Below, one piece after another: positions 25,293 to 34,355 of a DNA stretch of 64,000 nt. The stretch's first letter is position 1. Every line of letters starts with the position of its first letter. The stretch lies in the NCBI GenBank assembly GCA_040388785.1, contig JAZKBD010000019.1, positions 32,713 through 96,712 on the forward strand, read 5' to 3'. The translations under genes were made by a program, and so were the position numbers. The notes under the pieces are model-generated. The model searched no databases and was not told the origin of the DNA. It saw only the letters and a program-made list of their open reading frames with translations. The DNA is from 66-474 sp040388785 (lineage in GTDB: Bacteria > Pseudomonadota > Gammaproteobacteria > Xanthomonadales > Rhodanobacteraceae).

Positions 25293-25736
25293 TCATGGTG
25301 CTTTGCGATCATAGTAGGTCGCATCATTGACAATATAGCCACCTTGGACCGTGTAAACCGACATGATGGGTACATGCAAAGCCTTGTTCGCGGCGCCACC
25401 CCAATGCCCCTCCAGGACAAATTGCACATAGACCCTGCCTCCGATCACGTCGAAGGTCTTGATGTTATCCTTGGCATCCGGAATGGCGGTAAACAATTTT
25501 CGGTAGGTATCCGCGATTGGTCCATTGCCTTCCAGCTTTGGATAGTCAGGGCTGTGAAGGACCGCGTCGGCTGCATAAGTAGCCTTTATGCCTCCGACGT
25601 CGTGTCTCTCGAAGGCGGTAAACTTTTGCCGTACTAGTTTGGCCGCACTGGCTTCGTTCGCACGAGGCGGCGCAGCGCCGGCGTGAGCGGAAACAGCCAG
25701 GCAACTGGCGAGCACAACAAGACACACGGCTCTCAT
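25293..25736 (-). CDS. Secreted NTF2-like / SnoaL-like protein
   Basis: 147 residues: signal peptide 1-19 (ending AHA), then one NTF2-like cone domain (KLVRQKFTAFERHDVGGIK, YAADAVLHSPDYPKLEG, YRKLFTAIPDAKDNI). Such domains bind or isomerise small molecules; many annotated as SnoaL or DUF4440 have no known substrate. AGAGGAAG lies about six bases before ATG 25736. The gene begins 25 bases after an attC-like GTTGGGC on the minus strand. Confidence 0.72.
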   Translation of the reverse strand: MRAVCLVVLASCLAVSAHAGAAPPRANEASAAKLVRQKFTAFERHDVGGIKATYAADAVLHSPDYPKLEGNGPIADTYRKLFTAIPDAKDNIKTFDVIGGRVYVQFVLEGHWGGAANKALHVPIMSVYTVQGGYIVNDATYYDRKAP

Positions 25737-25761
25737 TTGGAGCTTCCTCTATCAGATGGTC

Positions 25762-25803
25762 GCCCAACGCTGACATATGCGTACGCGAGTGCTCGCGTTG
25801 GAT
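25762..25803 (-). repeat. attC-like site at the head of the cassette-like run
   Basis: Plus strand GCCCAAC (25762-25768) and GTTGGAT (25797-25803) match RYYYAAC and GTTRRRY exactly, and the ends pair (CCAACGC with GCGTTGG). At 42 bp it is shorter than known attC sites (about 57 bp or more), so it may be a reduced or deleted form. Confidence 0.4.
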
Positions 25804-25838
25804 CGCAACAATTCGATTGAAGCGCAAGGTCGATAGCA

Positions 25839-26714
25839 ATGATTGGAAAAAGCCGACATCTCGCTGCACTTGCAACCGGAGAAGGAGCATCGCGCGAACA
25901 GTTCGGCCAAGGTTGCGGTGTGCTTCAGCACTCACCGCCACCCGGTAGCTACCGACACACGCGCCACCTTCCGGGACCGGAACTGGCGGCTTGGGTACAG
26001 CACTTCTGGATCGAGACATGGAATTGGCATGGTGCGGCACCACAGCGCCGGGAAGTGCTTCCACTTCCATCCGTGCATCTCGCGTTCATACCCGGGCGGT
26101 CGAGAATCTTCGGCGTGCAGCTCGGCCGATTCGCGCGTGAGCTCACGGGCAACGGGTGCGTCGTCGGCGTCAAGTTGCGCCCTGGCGCCTTTTACCCATT
26201 CCTGCGTCGGCCGGTATCGGGCATCGCCAATACTTCGCTGCCACTTGGCGATGTGTTCGTCGGCTCCTTGGAAGCGGAGCGCGAGATATTTGCGCATCAC
26301 GAAGAAGCAGCAATGGTCAAAACCGCGGCAGGATTTCTCACCGCCAGATTGCCGCCCGAAGATCCCAACGTCGAGTTGGCCTGTGGAATCGTCGAAGCCA
26401 TCGCCGCTGACAAGAGCATTACTCGCGTAGATCAGGTTGTTTCAAGGTGGAGGATCAACGAACGAAGTCTGCAGCGCCTGTTCAGGCGGCACGTTGGGGC
26501 CAGCGCCCGATGGGTGATCAAGCGTTACCGCATCTACGAAGCCCTGCAGCGCCTCAGTTCGGAGATGAAACCGGAATGGGCCGATCTTGCCCAGGAGATC
26601 GGCTATTTCGATCAGGCGCATTTCATCAATGACTTCAGGAAGCTCGTAGGGTGCTCGCCAGCGCAGTACTCACTTTCGCCGCCTTCGGAGTGCGGCCAAC
26701 AACAGCCCGGGTAG
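25839..26714 (+). CDS. AraC-family transcriptional regulator
   Basis: 291 residues. N-terminal region of the DUF6597 type (HTRHLPGPELAAWVQHFW ... VVGVKLRPGAFYPFL) and a C-terminal double HTH (SRWRINERSLQRLFRRHVGA, then DLAQEIGYFDQAHFINDF). Likely senses a small ligand and controls a nearby gene; its target is not evident. It is the first plus-strand gene after the minus-strand cassette-like run and is divergent from the NTF2-like gene. Confidence 0.83.
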   Translation: MIGKSRHLAALATGEGASREQFGQGCGVLQHSPPPGSYRHTRHLPGPELAAWVQHFWIETWNWHGAAPQRREVLPLPSVHLAFIPGRSRIFGVQLGRFARELTGNGCVVGVKLRPGAFYPFLRRPVSGIANTSLPLGDVFVGSLEAEREIFAHHEEAAMVKTAAGFLTARLPPEDPNVELACGIVEAIAADKSITRVDQVVSRWRINERSLQRLFRRHVGASARWVIKRYRIYEALQRLSSEMKPEWADLAQEIGYFDQAHFINDFRKLVGCSPAQYSLSPPSECGQQQPG

Positions 26715-27090
26715 TAGGGGCGGGCTACTGCGGCACATTATTCGGCGTATATCCGACTCGGCAGCGTTCCGCAAAGTGCGCCCATGCGGACCGGCCGATG
26801 GCCATATCTCGATAACCACTTTCGCAGGTTGCAAATAGCCACTTTGACGACGACTCGATCGCTGATACGTAAACCGCTGGTCTTGAGCAATAGAACCAAA
26901 TGAGCGCGATCAGATCACCAACGAGAAGGCGCTTCCGAGGTCAGCCAAGAGCGCAAGTTCGTACCGGAGCAGGCTTGTCGGCGTGAGCCGTTCAAGGACC
27001 GCTTGCGGTACTCTTCCCGCGCGCCGGCAGGCTGAGCAACGGCCCAAGAGGGCTGGCGCATCGCCTTTCAACCAGTCTTCCTGAAGACCT
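26715..27090. other. Gene-free stretch before the response regulator
   Basis: 376 bp without a recognisable gene. A plus-strand segment around 26910-27030 (for example RKFVPEQACRREPFKDRLRY in one frame) has a protein-like look but is short and has stops. No clear promoter or regulator box was found. Confidence 0.4.
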
Positions 27091-27747
27091 ATGCGCATTC
27101 TCCTGATCGAAGATGACATGATGATCGGGACAGACCTTGTTCGTGGTATCTGTCGTGTGGGCTTCGCCGTAGACTGGGTGCGCAATGGCGCGGCGGGTCA
27201 ATCGGCATTAGCGGATAATCAGTACACGGCAACGCTGCTCGATATCGGCTTGCCAGGCCGATCGGGTCTCGAGGTGCTGAGGTCGGCCCGCGCAGCGGGC
27301 GACCGTACTCCCATCCTAATCTTAACGGCGCGGGACGGCGTGGATGACCGCGTCGCGGGGCTTGACGCCGGTGCCGACGATTACATCGTCAAGCCCTTTG
27401 CCCTACAGGAGTTGATGGCGCGTTTGCGCGCGGTAGTTCGCCGCCGCGATGGTCACGCACAATCGCTCGTCGGCACGAAATCGCTGCAGTTGGATCTTGG
27501 CACTCACGAAGCAATTCACCATGGCACGCGTATTGCGCTCTCGTCTCGAGAGTTCGCAGTTCTGCATGCATTGCTCGAGCGGCCTGGCGCCATCCTTTCG
27601 CGAACGCAGATCGAGAATCGCATCTACGGTTGGGACGAACAGATCAGCAGCAATGCGATTGAGGTGGTGATTCATGGCCTGAGAAAAAAGTTGAGCGCAG
27701 CGGCCATCCGAAATGTACGCGGACTGGGCTGGAGAGTACCCGCGTGA
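27091..27747 (+). CDS. OmpR-family response regulator (QseB/PmrA-like)
   Basis: 218 residues. Receiver domain with acidic pocket EDD (7-9), phospho-acceptor Asp51 (LLDIGLPG), Thr79 and Lys101 (VKPF), then a winged-helix domain (LSSREFAVLHALLERPGAIL, NAIEVVIHGLRKKL) of the OmpR/PhoB class. The kinase gene follows with a four-base overlap. A likely binding site for it lies before the hydrolase gene at 29137. Confidence 0.92.
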   Translation: MRILLIEDDMMIGTDLVRGICRVGFAVDWVRNGAAGQSALADNQYTATLLDIGLPGRSGLEVLRSARAAGDRTPILILTARDGVDDRVAGLDAGADDYIVKPFALQELMARLRAVVRRRDGHAQSLVGTKSLQLDLGTHEAIHHGTRIALSSREFAVLHALLERPGAILSRTQIENRIYGWDEQISSNAIEVVIHGLRKKLSAAAIRNVRGLGWRVPA

Positions 27748-29063
27748 CCTCATTGCGCCGTCAGCTGCTGATTTGGTTGCTGCCGTTGTACGTGATGTCG
27801 GCGGGTGTCGCGATGCTGTTGGGATACCGCCAGTACAAAGTGGATGTCAACGCCTTCATGGATGGCCAAATCAAGGCCCTGGCGCGAAGCGAGCTTGGGC
27901 ATGCATCCACGCCCAGCGGTACGCTTGTTGAACATCCTGTAAGCAACCAGGCGGCTCAGCATCAGGGCGCTCCGATCGTCCAATACTGGTCCCACGACGA
28001 CCGATTGCTGGCAAGTTCCTCGCCGAATGTCACAGCCAAGCTGCAGAGCCGAAGCGGGTTCAGCGACATCCAGGTGAACGACCAGCGATGGAGAGCGTAC
28101 ACGGCACGAACACCCGACGTCAGCGTACAGATCCTTCAGAGCGATGACTTTCGTGGTCGCGTGATCTTCCACTCGGCGTTGAAATCCGGGTTGCCGATCC
28201 TTGTTCTGATCCCCCTTTCGATCGCGCTGCTGTGGATGGTTGTGCATCTGGCGCTACGCCCGGTGGAGCGCCTGGCAGCACAGCTGACTGGCAGGGACGA
28301 ACGCAATCTCGGTCCCTTGCCGTTGGCAAAACTGCCGCGCGAAATCGCTCCGTTGGTTGCGTCCATGAACGCGCTCATGCAGCGATTGCATGAAGCTTTC
28401 GCGGCGCAGCAGCGGTTTGTGCAGGATGCCGCACACGAATTGCGGACACCCCTGACCGCCTTCGTGCTGCAGACAGAAAATTTGCGGGCGGAGTTGGGCA
28501 ACGATGCGCCCGACGAACTCGATCGTTTGGAAGCTGGCGTGCGCCGACACCAACGATTGGTGGAGCAGTTGCTGATCTTGGCAAAACACGAAGCGCTCGC
28601 GCAAGCCGCGCATGAAGCAGTTGAAATAGGCCACGTCTTGAAAGAGTCTGCCGCCGCCTTGCTGGCGATTGCAGACAGCCGCTGCATCGACTTAGGTTTC
28701 AGTGCTTTCGAGGAATGCAGGGCTTGCATCGATCCGCACGATCTGCGCCGGGTCTTCGGCAATTTGATCGACAATGCATTGCGCTACACACCTGAAGGCG
28801 GCAGCGTGGACATAGCTTTACGCCGCAAGCGCAATGAAATTGTCGTTGAAATCACCGATACCGGTCCCGGCATTCCTGCCGCTGCTCTGGAGCAAGTATT
28901 CGAGAGGTTTCACCGCCTGCCTGGGAATGACGCTGAGGGCAGCGGGCTCGGGCTAGCCATCGTTCGAGCCGCATCGAGGCGGGGAGGCTTCACGGTTAGT
29001 TTGCGAAACCGTGAAGATCGCGGCGGATTGATCGCGGTGGTGCGGATGCCGCTCGCCGTCTGA
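27744..29063 (+). CDS. Sensor histidine kinase partner of the response regulator
   Basis: 439 residues, QseC/PmrB-like layout: membrane segment 10-27, periplasmic sensor of about 120 residues, second membrane segment about 148-170, HAMP-like linker, phospho-acceptor His231 in DAAHELRTPL, then the ATPase domain with N box NLIDNALRYTPEGG, DTGPGIP and GSGLGLAIV. Start GTG 27744 overlaps the regulator stop (GTGA). The signal is unknown; the sensor domain is rich in His and Ser. Confidence 0.92.
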   Translation: MTSLRRQLLIWLLPLYVMSAGVAMLLGYRQYKVDVNAFMDGQIKALARSELGHASTPSGTLVEHPVSNQAAQHQGAPIVQYWSHDDRLLASSSPNVTAKLQSRSGFSDIQVNDQRWRAYTARTPDVSVQILQSDDFRGRVIFHSALKSGLPILVLIPLSIALLWMVVHLALRPVERLAAQLTGRDERNLGPLPLAKLPREIAPLVASMNALMQRLHEAFAAQQRFVQDAAHELRTPLTAFVLQTENLRAELGNDAPDELDRLEAGVRRHQRLVEQLLILAKHEALAQAAHEAVEIGHVLKESAAALLAIADSRCIDLGFSAFEECRACIDPHDLRRVFGNLIDNALRYTPEGGSVDIALRRKRNEIVVEITDTGPGIPAAALEQVFERFHRLPGNDAEGSGLGLAIVRAASRRGGFTVSLRNREDRGGLIAVVRMPLAV

Positions 29064-29072
29064 GTGCCCGGT

Positions 29073-29094
29073 CTTAATTTCCATCTAAGTTTCA
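29073..29094 (+). promoter_or_regulatory. Candidate binding site for the OmpR-type regulator
   Basis: An 11-bp direct repeat, CTTAATTTCCA (29073-29083) and TCTAAGTTTCA (29084-29094), with seven matching positions. It resembles the CTTAA-type tandem half-sites of PmrA/QseB regulators and ends 42 bases before the hydrolase start. Confidence 0.5.
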
Positions 29095-29136
29095 TTGGCT
29101 AAGCTCGCTTTCGGCTCGCACTACTCGGAGGCAGCG

Positions 29137-30054
29137 ATGAAAGCCATAGGCTGGATGACGGTATTTCTGTTCATGACAATGGCCGCGTCGGCGCGAGCGG
29201 CGGCGATGGCTGACGGGTTTGTTCCCACCGTTGCTGGCGCGAGAATCCATTATTTGGAAGCGGGTGCTGTCGGCGCGCACCGCACCATCCTGCTGGTACC
29301 CGGTTGGAGGATGAGCGCTACGATTTGGTCACGACAACTCAACTACTTCGCCACCCAAGGTTATCGGGTAGTCGCGATGGATCCGCGTTCGCAGGGCGGT
29401 TCCACTGTCTTGCTTCAACACAACGCGCCTGAAGATCGGGCCGAGGACATCCAAAAAATCATTGCCCAGCAGGATATGAAACACCTGATCCTGGTGGGTT
29501 GGTCGCAGGGCGCTCAGGACGTGGCCGCTTACGTCGCCAAGTACGGCACCGACGCGCTGGATGGAATCGTGCTGGTGGACAGCCCCGTCAGTTCAGGGCC
29601 AGCCGATGTGCGGAACAATCCAGGGTTCGTCGAGCAGATCCTCAAGGTTATCGCCGCATATTCGAATGACGCACGTGCCTACACCGACGGCATGATGCAC
29701 GCGATCATCACATCACGCCAACCCTCAGCGCTCTACGCCAGTCTGGACGCACAAGCACTGCAGACGCCCACCGATATCGGTATTTCGATGCTGGTGCAGG
29801 ACGTGTTCACCATCGATCGCCGGCCCACCCTCAGGCGTTTCAACAAACCCACGCTGGTGGTCGCTTCCGCCAAGAGTCCGTTGCTCGACGCCCAGCGCGC
29901 CATGCTCAAGCTGTTGCCGCAAGCCCGGTTCGTGGCGGTCGAGAATGCAGGGCACGCAGTATTCGTCGACCAGCCGAATGCATTCAACCACGATCTCATG
30001 GAATTCATCGGAGCGATCAACGCCGCTCGCAGTCACGTTCCTGCGCAACCATGA
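29137..30054 (+). CDS. Secreted alpha/beta hydrolase
   Basis: 305 residues. Signal peptide 1-21 (ending ARA), then an alpha/beta hydrolase fold: LVPGWRMSATIW (oxyanion region), the nucleophile elbow GWSQGA (Ser), and a C-terminal GHAVFVDQP with the catalytic His. Close in form to arylesterase/haloperoxidase-like hydrolases. GGAGG lies four bases before ATG 29137, which fixes the start. Transcribed with the cytochrome gene and very likely controlled by the two-component system just upstream. Confidence 0.83.
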   Translation: MKAIGWMTVFLFMTMAASARAAAMADGFVPTVAGARIHYLEAGAVGAHRTILLVPGWRMSATIWSRQLNYFATQGYRVVAMDPRSQGGSTVLLQHNAPEDRAEDIQKIIAQQDMKHLILVGWSQGAQDVAAYVAKYGTDALDGIVLVDSPVSSGPADVRNNPGFVEQILKVIAAYSNDARAYTDGMMHAIITSRQPSALYASLDAQALQTPTDIGISMLVQDVFTIDRRPTLRRFNKPTLVVASAKSPLLDAQRAMLKLLPQARFVAVENAGHAVFVDQPNAFNHDLMEFIGAINAARSHVPAQP

Positions 30055-30647
30055 CGGCCCCGGCGATGCAAGCCAAGTACGACCGGACAACGCGCTGGTT
30101 GCACGCGGCGCTCGCCTGCGGCGTGGTTGTGCAATTGGCTTTGAGCGCGGTCATGCACGTCCCGCCAGGTCCAGGCCTCGGAACGAACGATTGGCATCGC
30201 AAAGCATTCGAACTGCATGCGAAAGTCGGCCCTTGGGTCGGGTTCATTGTGGCGCTCCATTGGCTTTGGCTGTTGTTGCCGCAGTCGCGCCCCGGCTTGA
30301 GTTACCTGTTTCCGTGGGCGAGCGCCGAAACGCGCAGAGTGCTTTTTGCCGAACTCGAGTCGCTCGTGCGTTTGCGGATTCCTCCGCCAGCTGCCGGTAG
30401 CCCGCTAGTGGGAACCGTGCATGGCTTAGGGCTTGCCGCCGTGACGGGTAGCGCGATGTGCGGCATCACGCTCTATCTTGGCTACTTCGTTGGCATCGCG
30501 ATACCGCGCCCGATATTGCATGGAGTTGCGCTTGCTCACTTGACATTCGGATTTCTGATGTGGACATTCGTCATTGCCCATGGATCGATGGCGCTCGTGC
30601 ACTGGATTGCCAGACCAGCGAGCCAAGGCCTCGCAAGCGATCGATGA
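30051..30647 (+). CDS. Cytochrome b561 family protein
   Basis: 198 residues with four membrane segments and the His ligands of the prokaryotic b561 fold in RWLHAALA, FELHAKVG, TVHGLGL and LAHLTFGF, binding two hemes b. It would pass electrons across the inner membrane, for example from ubiquinol to a periplasmic acceptor. Its ATG overlaps the hydrolase stop (ATGA), so the two are translationally coupled. Confidence 0.85.
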   Translation: MTAPAMQAKYDRTTRWLHAALACGVVVQLALSAVMHVPPGPGLGTNDWHRKAFELHAKVGPWVGFIVALHWLWLLLPQSRPGLSYLFPWASAETRRVLFAELESLVRLRIPPPAAGSPLVGTVHGLGLAAVTGSAMCGITLYLGYFVGIAIPRPILHGVALAHLTFGFLMWTFVIAHGSMALVHWIARPASQGLASDR

Positions 30648-30924
30648 TTCAGACCTGCTGCCGCCCGGGCTCTGCCCCGAAATCAGCAGAGATCCAGAAG
30701 CAGCGGTCGTAACCCGTCGACAATCGGCAACGCAGCAAGATCGCCGAAGAGGTTCGAAGCCGAATCGCAGAACGCCATGCAGGAAGCCAAGCGGCTGCGC
30801 GAGATCGCCGAAGCGGAATGACCCTAAAGCGCGAAACCGCTCTGAATCTTCCCAAATTGGGAGAGCAAGCCTACAAGTTGAGCTCAGGTCAGCTACGGAT
30901 GCCTAACCGTCCAGTTCGGCCCAC
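30648..30924. other. Gene-free stretch after cytochrome b561
   Basis: About 277 bp. A plus-strand segment reads like the end of a coding region (codons for REIAEAE then a stop near 30820), but no start or family can be assigned. No promoter or terminator seen. Confidence 0.35.
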
Positions 30925-31262
30925 CTGAGTGTACGCGGTGTCCAGATCGGCTTGCAGTGCGACCAGGGTTTTGTTGGCTTGCTCGATCGTGCTGCTGCCT
31001 TGCTGGAAAAACGCTGGAAAAACGCAGGATCATTCATCGCCGCGGTCCGGGCCACAATCTCGCTTTCCAGTTGTTCGACGCGTGCGGGTAACTGTTCCAG
31101 TGCGCGTTGATCCTTGAAGCTGAGCTTGCGTTCCGCCGCTGACGGCGAAGTATCGACTTTCGCAACGGGCTCGCCGACGCGGGGAGTGGCGGGTTGCCGG
31201 CCGGCCGCTGGCGCAGCCAGTCGGTGTAGCTACCGACGTATTCGCCTATCCATTCGAGGGGC
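30925..31262 (-). pseudogene. C-terminal fragment of the ABC-F ATPase Uup
   Basis: Minus-strand frames match the tail of Uup/ABC-F proteins: EWIGEYVGSYTDWLRQRP, then after a frame change KLSFKDQRALEQLP and RVEQLESEIVARTAAMNDP, then after a further change STIEQANKTLVALQADLDTA. The last shift coincides with a tandem duplication of GCTGGAAAAAC near 31001-31022. Both ATPase domains are absent. A dead fragment, probably carried in with the island or left by a rearrangement. Confidence 0.7.
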
Positions 31263-31443
31263 GGCCCATTGCTGGGTTACGTCAGTTCGCCGCATTTTGC
31301 GACCCATGTGGCGGTCCGCTGGTGTATCAGTGGAGCAGATTGCGATCTTCGGAGCGCTCTGGTTGCAAGTCACTCGAGAGCAGCTTGGCCTTTCTACAAG
31401 CTTCAACAGGCTGCGCCGATAAAATCAGTGCACCTATTCAATG
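31263..31443. other. Unassigned sequence between two pseudogenes
   Basis: About 180 bp. One plus frame is open (CDPCGGPLVYQWSRLRS and onward) but has no start or recognisable family; likely debris. Confidence 0.3.
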
Positions 31444-32233
31444 TCATTGGTGCGCGGGTTCTCGATTACCTCGAGCCGACTCGCTCCCGGTTCGCGGCAT
31501 GACGATCTCGTTGTATTTGTGCAGTTCGATGGCTTCAGTGATTCGCCCGGCGCCACCGCGCACGAACACCATCGTATGGATGCTGCCCTGGATGAAGAAC
31601 ACGAGTGGTGAGAGTGGAATCAGTAGCTTTGCTGATTTAGTGTCGCTCCCCCAGTACAGCGATCCGTTCCGCAAGTAGGCATGATAGAGGCGCCCAGGCT
31701 CGTGGCCCAAGCGGTAGCTGCCCACCAAGTCGTGCCAGCCACTTTCGTCCACCGCGACCGGCTTCACGTCCGCTGGTACGACCGTGACTTTGTGCTGCGA
31801 GCATCCTCCAAGTATCGCCCTCTTGGCGATAAGTATCGGTTTCAACGTAGATGGTGTGCAGCTTGTCGCCGAGAGCGTCCTCGTGCTCGTCTATCCAGTA
31901 ATGCACGACGGCAGCATTACCAAAAACGCGCGCCGTGAGGTGTCGAATCTTTATCAAACCAGTGAAACCTTTCGGCAGTCCGCTCAGAGTATCGAGAAAA
32001 CCAGCCTTGTCGTACACATGACCATCCTCATCGCTAATGATGCAGTCGTTTGACAGTGTGCGACGCCAGATCGCCTTGTCACCGGGCGCCAACGCGTCAT
32101 ACAGGGCCTGCGTTCTCGTTAGGAACCACGAGGAATCAGTCGTGTCGGGCGTACCAGCATGAGCCGGCACCATACCAGCAGCAGCGACGGCGGCGAAGAA
32201 AAAGATGACACCGGGATTGCCAACCTTTCTCAT
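31444..32233 (-). pseudogene. Frameshifted secreted DUF4440/NTF2-like protein
   Basis: From ATG 32233: signal peptide (VIFFFAAVAAAGMVPAHA), an NTF2-like domain (LYDALAPGDKAIWRRTLSND ... AAVVHYWIDEHEDALG), then at about 31798 the frame changes by one base: WRMLAAQ continues in another frame as HKVTVVPADVKP and a DUF3471-like tail (WHDLVGSYRLGHEPGRLYHA). Joined, the protein would be about 263 residues. One frameshift could be real or a sequencing error, though other genes in the island are broken too. Confidence 0.65.
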
Positions 32234-32568
32234 ATACCCTTCCGCATTTTGAGCCCATACTGACCCACCGTGCCGATTGGAGCAGCAGAATGCGCCTTTG
32301 TGGCCGATTATTGAACACGGACACGCACGTCCGGCTATATACATCGGGTGCTATCTGTTAGCCGCAACCCAGCCTTGTTGACTCTTCGGCTCGTTCATCG
32401 AGTCCGGTCTGTCTAACTCGCGCGAGTATAGTCTGGCCAGGTTGACTCGCGACTTCAGTCGGCTAATGGCTTCAATGGCTGCTTTGGAGCAACCCGATCA
32501 CGAGGACGATCGGCCGCTTGTGGCCGCAAGCGGCCTCGGACGTGCGGCGGACGCCGTCATGCGACGAC
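32234..32568. other. Island/core boundary, no gene seen
   Basis: 335 bp without a coding region. GTTAGCC at 32351-32357 is one base off an attC end, but no partner was found. The right edge adjoins the fpr stop; GC rises again from about 32510. Confidence 0.4.
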
Positions 32569-33312
32569 TTACCGCGACGACACGTACTTCTCGCGGCGGA
32601 TGTGCTTGATCGGCATGCCGAGTTCCTTCAGCAGGGTGAAGTTGGCGTCGATCATGTCGGGGTTGCCGCACAGGTAGGCGATGTCGTGCTCGGGATGCGG
32701 CTGCAGTTCGGGCAGCGCGTCCTGCACGTGGCCGCGGCGATCGTTGGGGCGCGGCGCGGCGCGCGCGACGCGCGACAGGCAGGCGTGGAAGGTGAACTCG
32801 GGGTGCTTGTTGGCGAAGGCTTCGAATTCCTCGCCGTACAGCAGTTCCTGTTCGTTGCGCGCGCCGTACAATAATGCGACGCGCTTGCCGCGTTCGGCAA
32901 TCAGCCGTTCGATCTTCGGCAGCATCGCGCGATACGGGGTGATGCCGGTGCCGGTCGCGATCAGCAGGTAACGCTGGTTGGCGTCGTCGTCCATCAGGCA
33001 GAAGCGTCCGTACGGACCGCTGGCGTCGACGGTGCCGTCGTGTTCGAGGCCACCGAGCAATTTGGTGGCGGCGCCGCCCTCGACGAAGGACACCGCGATT
33101 TCCAGCCGGCGCACTTCGTTGTCCGAAGCGGGCGTCCCAACCGAATAGCTGCGCTTGGTTGGCTTGCCGTCGTCGTAGTTGAAGTGGATCTGGATGAACT
33201 GGCCGGGCGTGAACTTGAACGGCGCGCCGTCTGCGCGCTCGAACGCAAGGTGGCGCACGCTGGGCGCCAGCATGTGGCTGTCGGCAAGCTTGAGTGGGAA
33301 GTGTTCGATCAT
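32569..33312 (-). CDS. fpr: Ferredoxin/flavodoxin-NADP reductase
   Basis: 247 residues of the bacterial FNR family, which passes electrons between NADPH and ferredoxin or flavodoxin. Seen: FAD motif KRSYSVGT, FVEGGAATKLL, NADP pyrophosphate loop GTGITPYRAML, YGARNEQEL and YLCGNPDMI near the end. ATG 33312 gives the usual N-terminus (IEHFPLKLADS). Divergent from the ABC transporter operon with 86 bp between start codons. Confidence 0.9.
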   Translation of the reverse strand: MIEHFPLKLADSHMLAPSVRHLAFERADGAPFKFTPGQFIQIHFNYDDGKPTKRSYSVGTPASDNEVRRLEIAVSFVEGGAATKLLGGLEHDGTVDASGPYGRFCLMDDDANQRYLLIATGTGITPYRAMLPKIERLIAERGKRVALLYGARNEQELLYGEEFEAFANKHPEFTFHACLSRVARAAPRPNDRRGHVQDALPELQPHPEHDIAYLCGNPDMIDANFTLLKELGMPIKHIRREKYVSSR

Positions 33313-33348
33313 GTGCCGTTCGGCATGGGGCCGCGCAGGCGAAACTTC

Positions 33349-33354
33349 TATAAT
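33349..33354 (+). promoter_or_regulatory. -10 element of the ABC transporter operon
   Basis: A perfect TATAAT at 33349-33354 with no good -35 at standard distance. It places transcription near 33361, one base past the ATG at 33360, and so favours the internal ATG 33399 as translation start. The minus strand of the same bases (TATTATAGA) could serve fpr. Confidence 0.45.
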
Positions 33355-33398
33355 AGGGGATGCCCGCTGATTCCGCTTCGCCGAACGCCTCGTCCCCC

Positions 33399-34355
33399 AT
33401 GTCCGCAAGCCCCGCTTCCAGCGCCGTTCCGGCGCTCGAAGTCGTCGGCTTGCGCAAGACCTATTCGAACGGCGTCGAGGCGCTGAAGGGCGTTTCGCTG
33501 AAGGTCGCGCAAGGCGATTTCTTCGCGTTGCTCGGCCCGAACGGCGCGGGCAAATCCACGCTGATCGGAATCCTGTCTTCGCTGGTCAATCCGAGCGGCG
33601 GCGATGCGCGCGTGTTCGGTTTGTCCATCCACGCCGATCGCGGCGGCGTGATGCGCCAGATCGGGCTGGTGCCGCAGGAAATCAACTTCAACCAGTTCGA
33701 GAGCCCGTTCGACATCTGCGTGAATGTCGCCGGCTTCTACGGCATTCCACGTGCGATCGCCAAGCCGCGCGCCGAGAAATACTTGAAGGAACTGCGCATC
33801 TGGGACAAGGCATTCCAGCAGACGCGCATGATGTCGGGCGGCATGAAGCGGCGGCTGATGATCGCGCGCGCGATGATGAATGAGCCGCGGCTCCTGATCC
33901 TCGATGAACCGACCGCGGGCGTGGACATCGAGATCCGCCGTTCGATGTGGCAGTTCATCACCGGCATCAACGCCGCCGGCACCACGGTGATCCTGACCAC
34001 GCATTACCTGGAAGAAGCCGAGCAGCTCTGCCGCAACATCGCGATCATCGACCGCGGCGAAATCGTCGAAGACACTTCGATGCGGCGGCTGCTGTCGAAG
34101 CTGGACGTGCAATCGTTCGTGCTGGACGTAACGGGCTTCGACGGCACACTGCCGCCCATCGACGGCGTGAAACTCAAGCGCATCGATGACCAGACGCTCG
34201 AAGCCGAGATGCCCAGCACGCACAACCTCAACGCGCTGTTCGCGGTGCTGACGGCGCACGGCATCACGGTCACGTCCATGCGCAACAAGACCAACCGGCT
34301 GGAGGAATTGTTCGTGCGGCTGGTGGAACGCAACGGCAACGGAACCAGGGCATGA
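33399..34355 (+). CDS. ABC-2 type exporter, ATP-binding subunit (YadG-like)
   Basis: 318 residues. Walker A GPNGAGKST, Q loop VPQEINFN, signature MSGGMKRRL, Walker B LLILDEP and switch His in LTTHYLEEAEQ, followed by a C-terminal domain of about 90 residues typical of ABC-2 drug/lipid exporters such as E. coli YadG. An upstream ATG at 33360 is in frame but sits at the predicted transcription start. The permease gene overlaps its stop by four bases. Substrate unknown. Confidence 0.9.
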   Translation: MSASPASSAVPALEVVGLRKTYSNGVEALKGVSLKVAQGDFFALLGPNGAGKSTLIGILSSLVNPSGGDARVFGLSIHADRGGVMRQIGLVPQEINFNQFESPFDICVNVAGFYGIPRAIAKPRAEKYLKELRIWDKAFQQTRMMSGGMKRRLMIARAMMNEPRLLILDEPTAGVDIEIRRSMWQFITGINAAGTTVILTTHYLEEAEQLCRNIAIIDRGEIVEDTSMRRLLSKLDVQSFVLDVTGFDGTLPPIDGVKLKRIDDQTLEAEMPSTHNLNALFAVLTAHGITVTSMRNKTNRLEELFVRLVERNGNGTRA

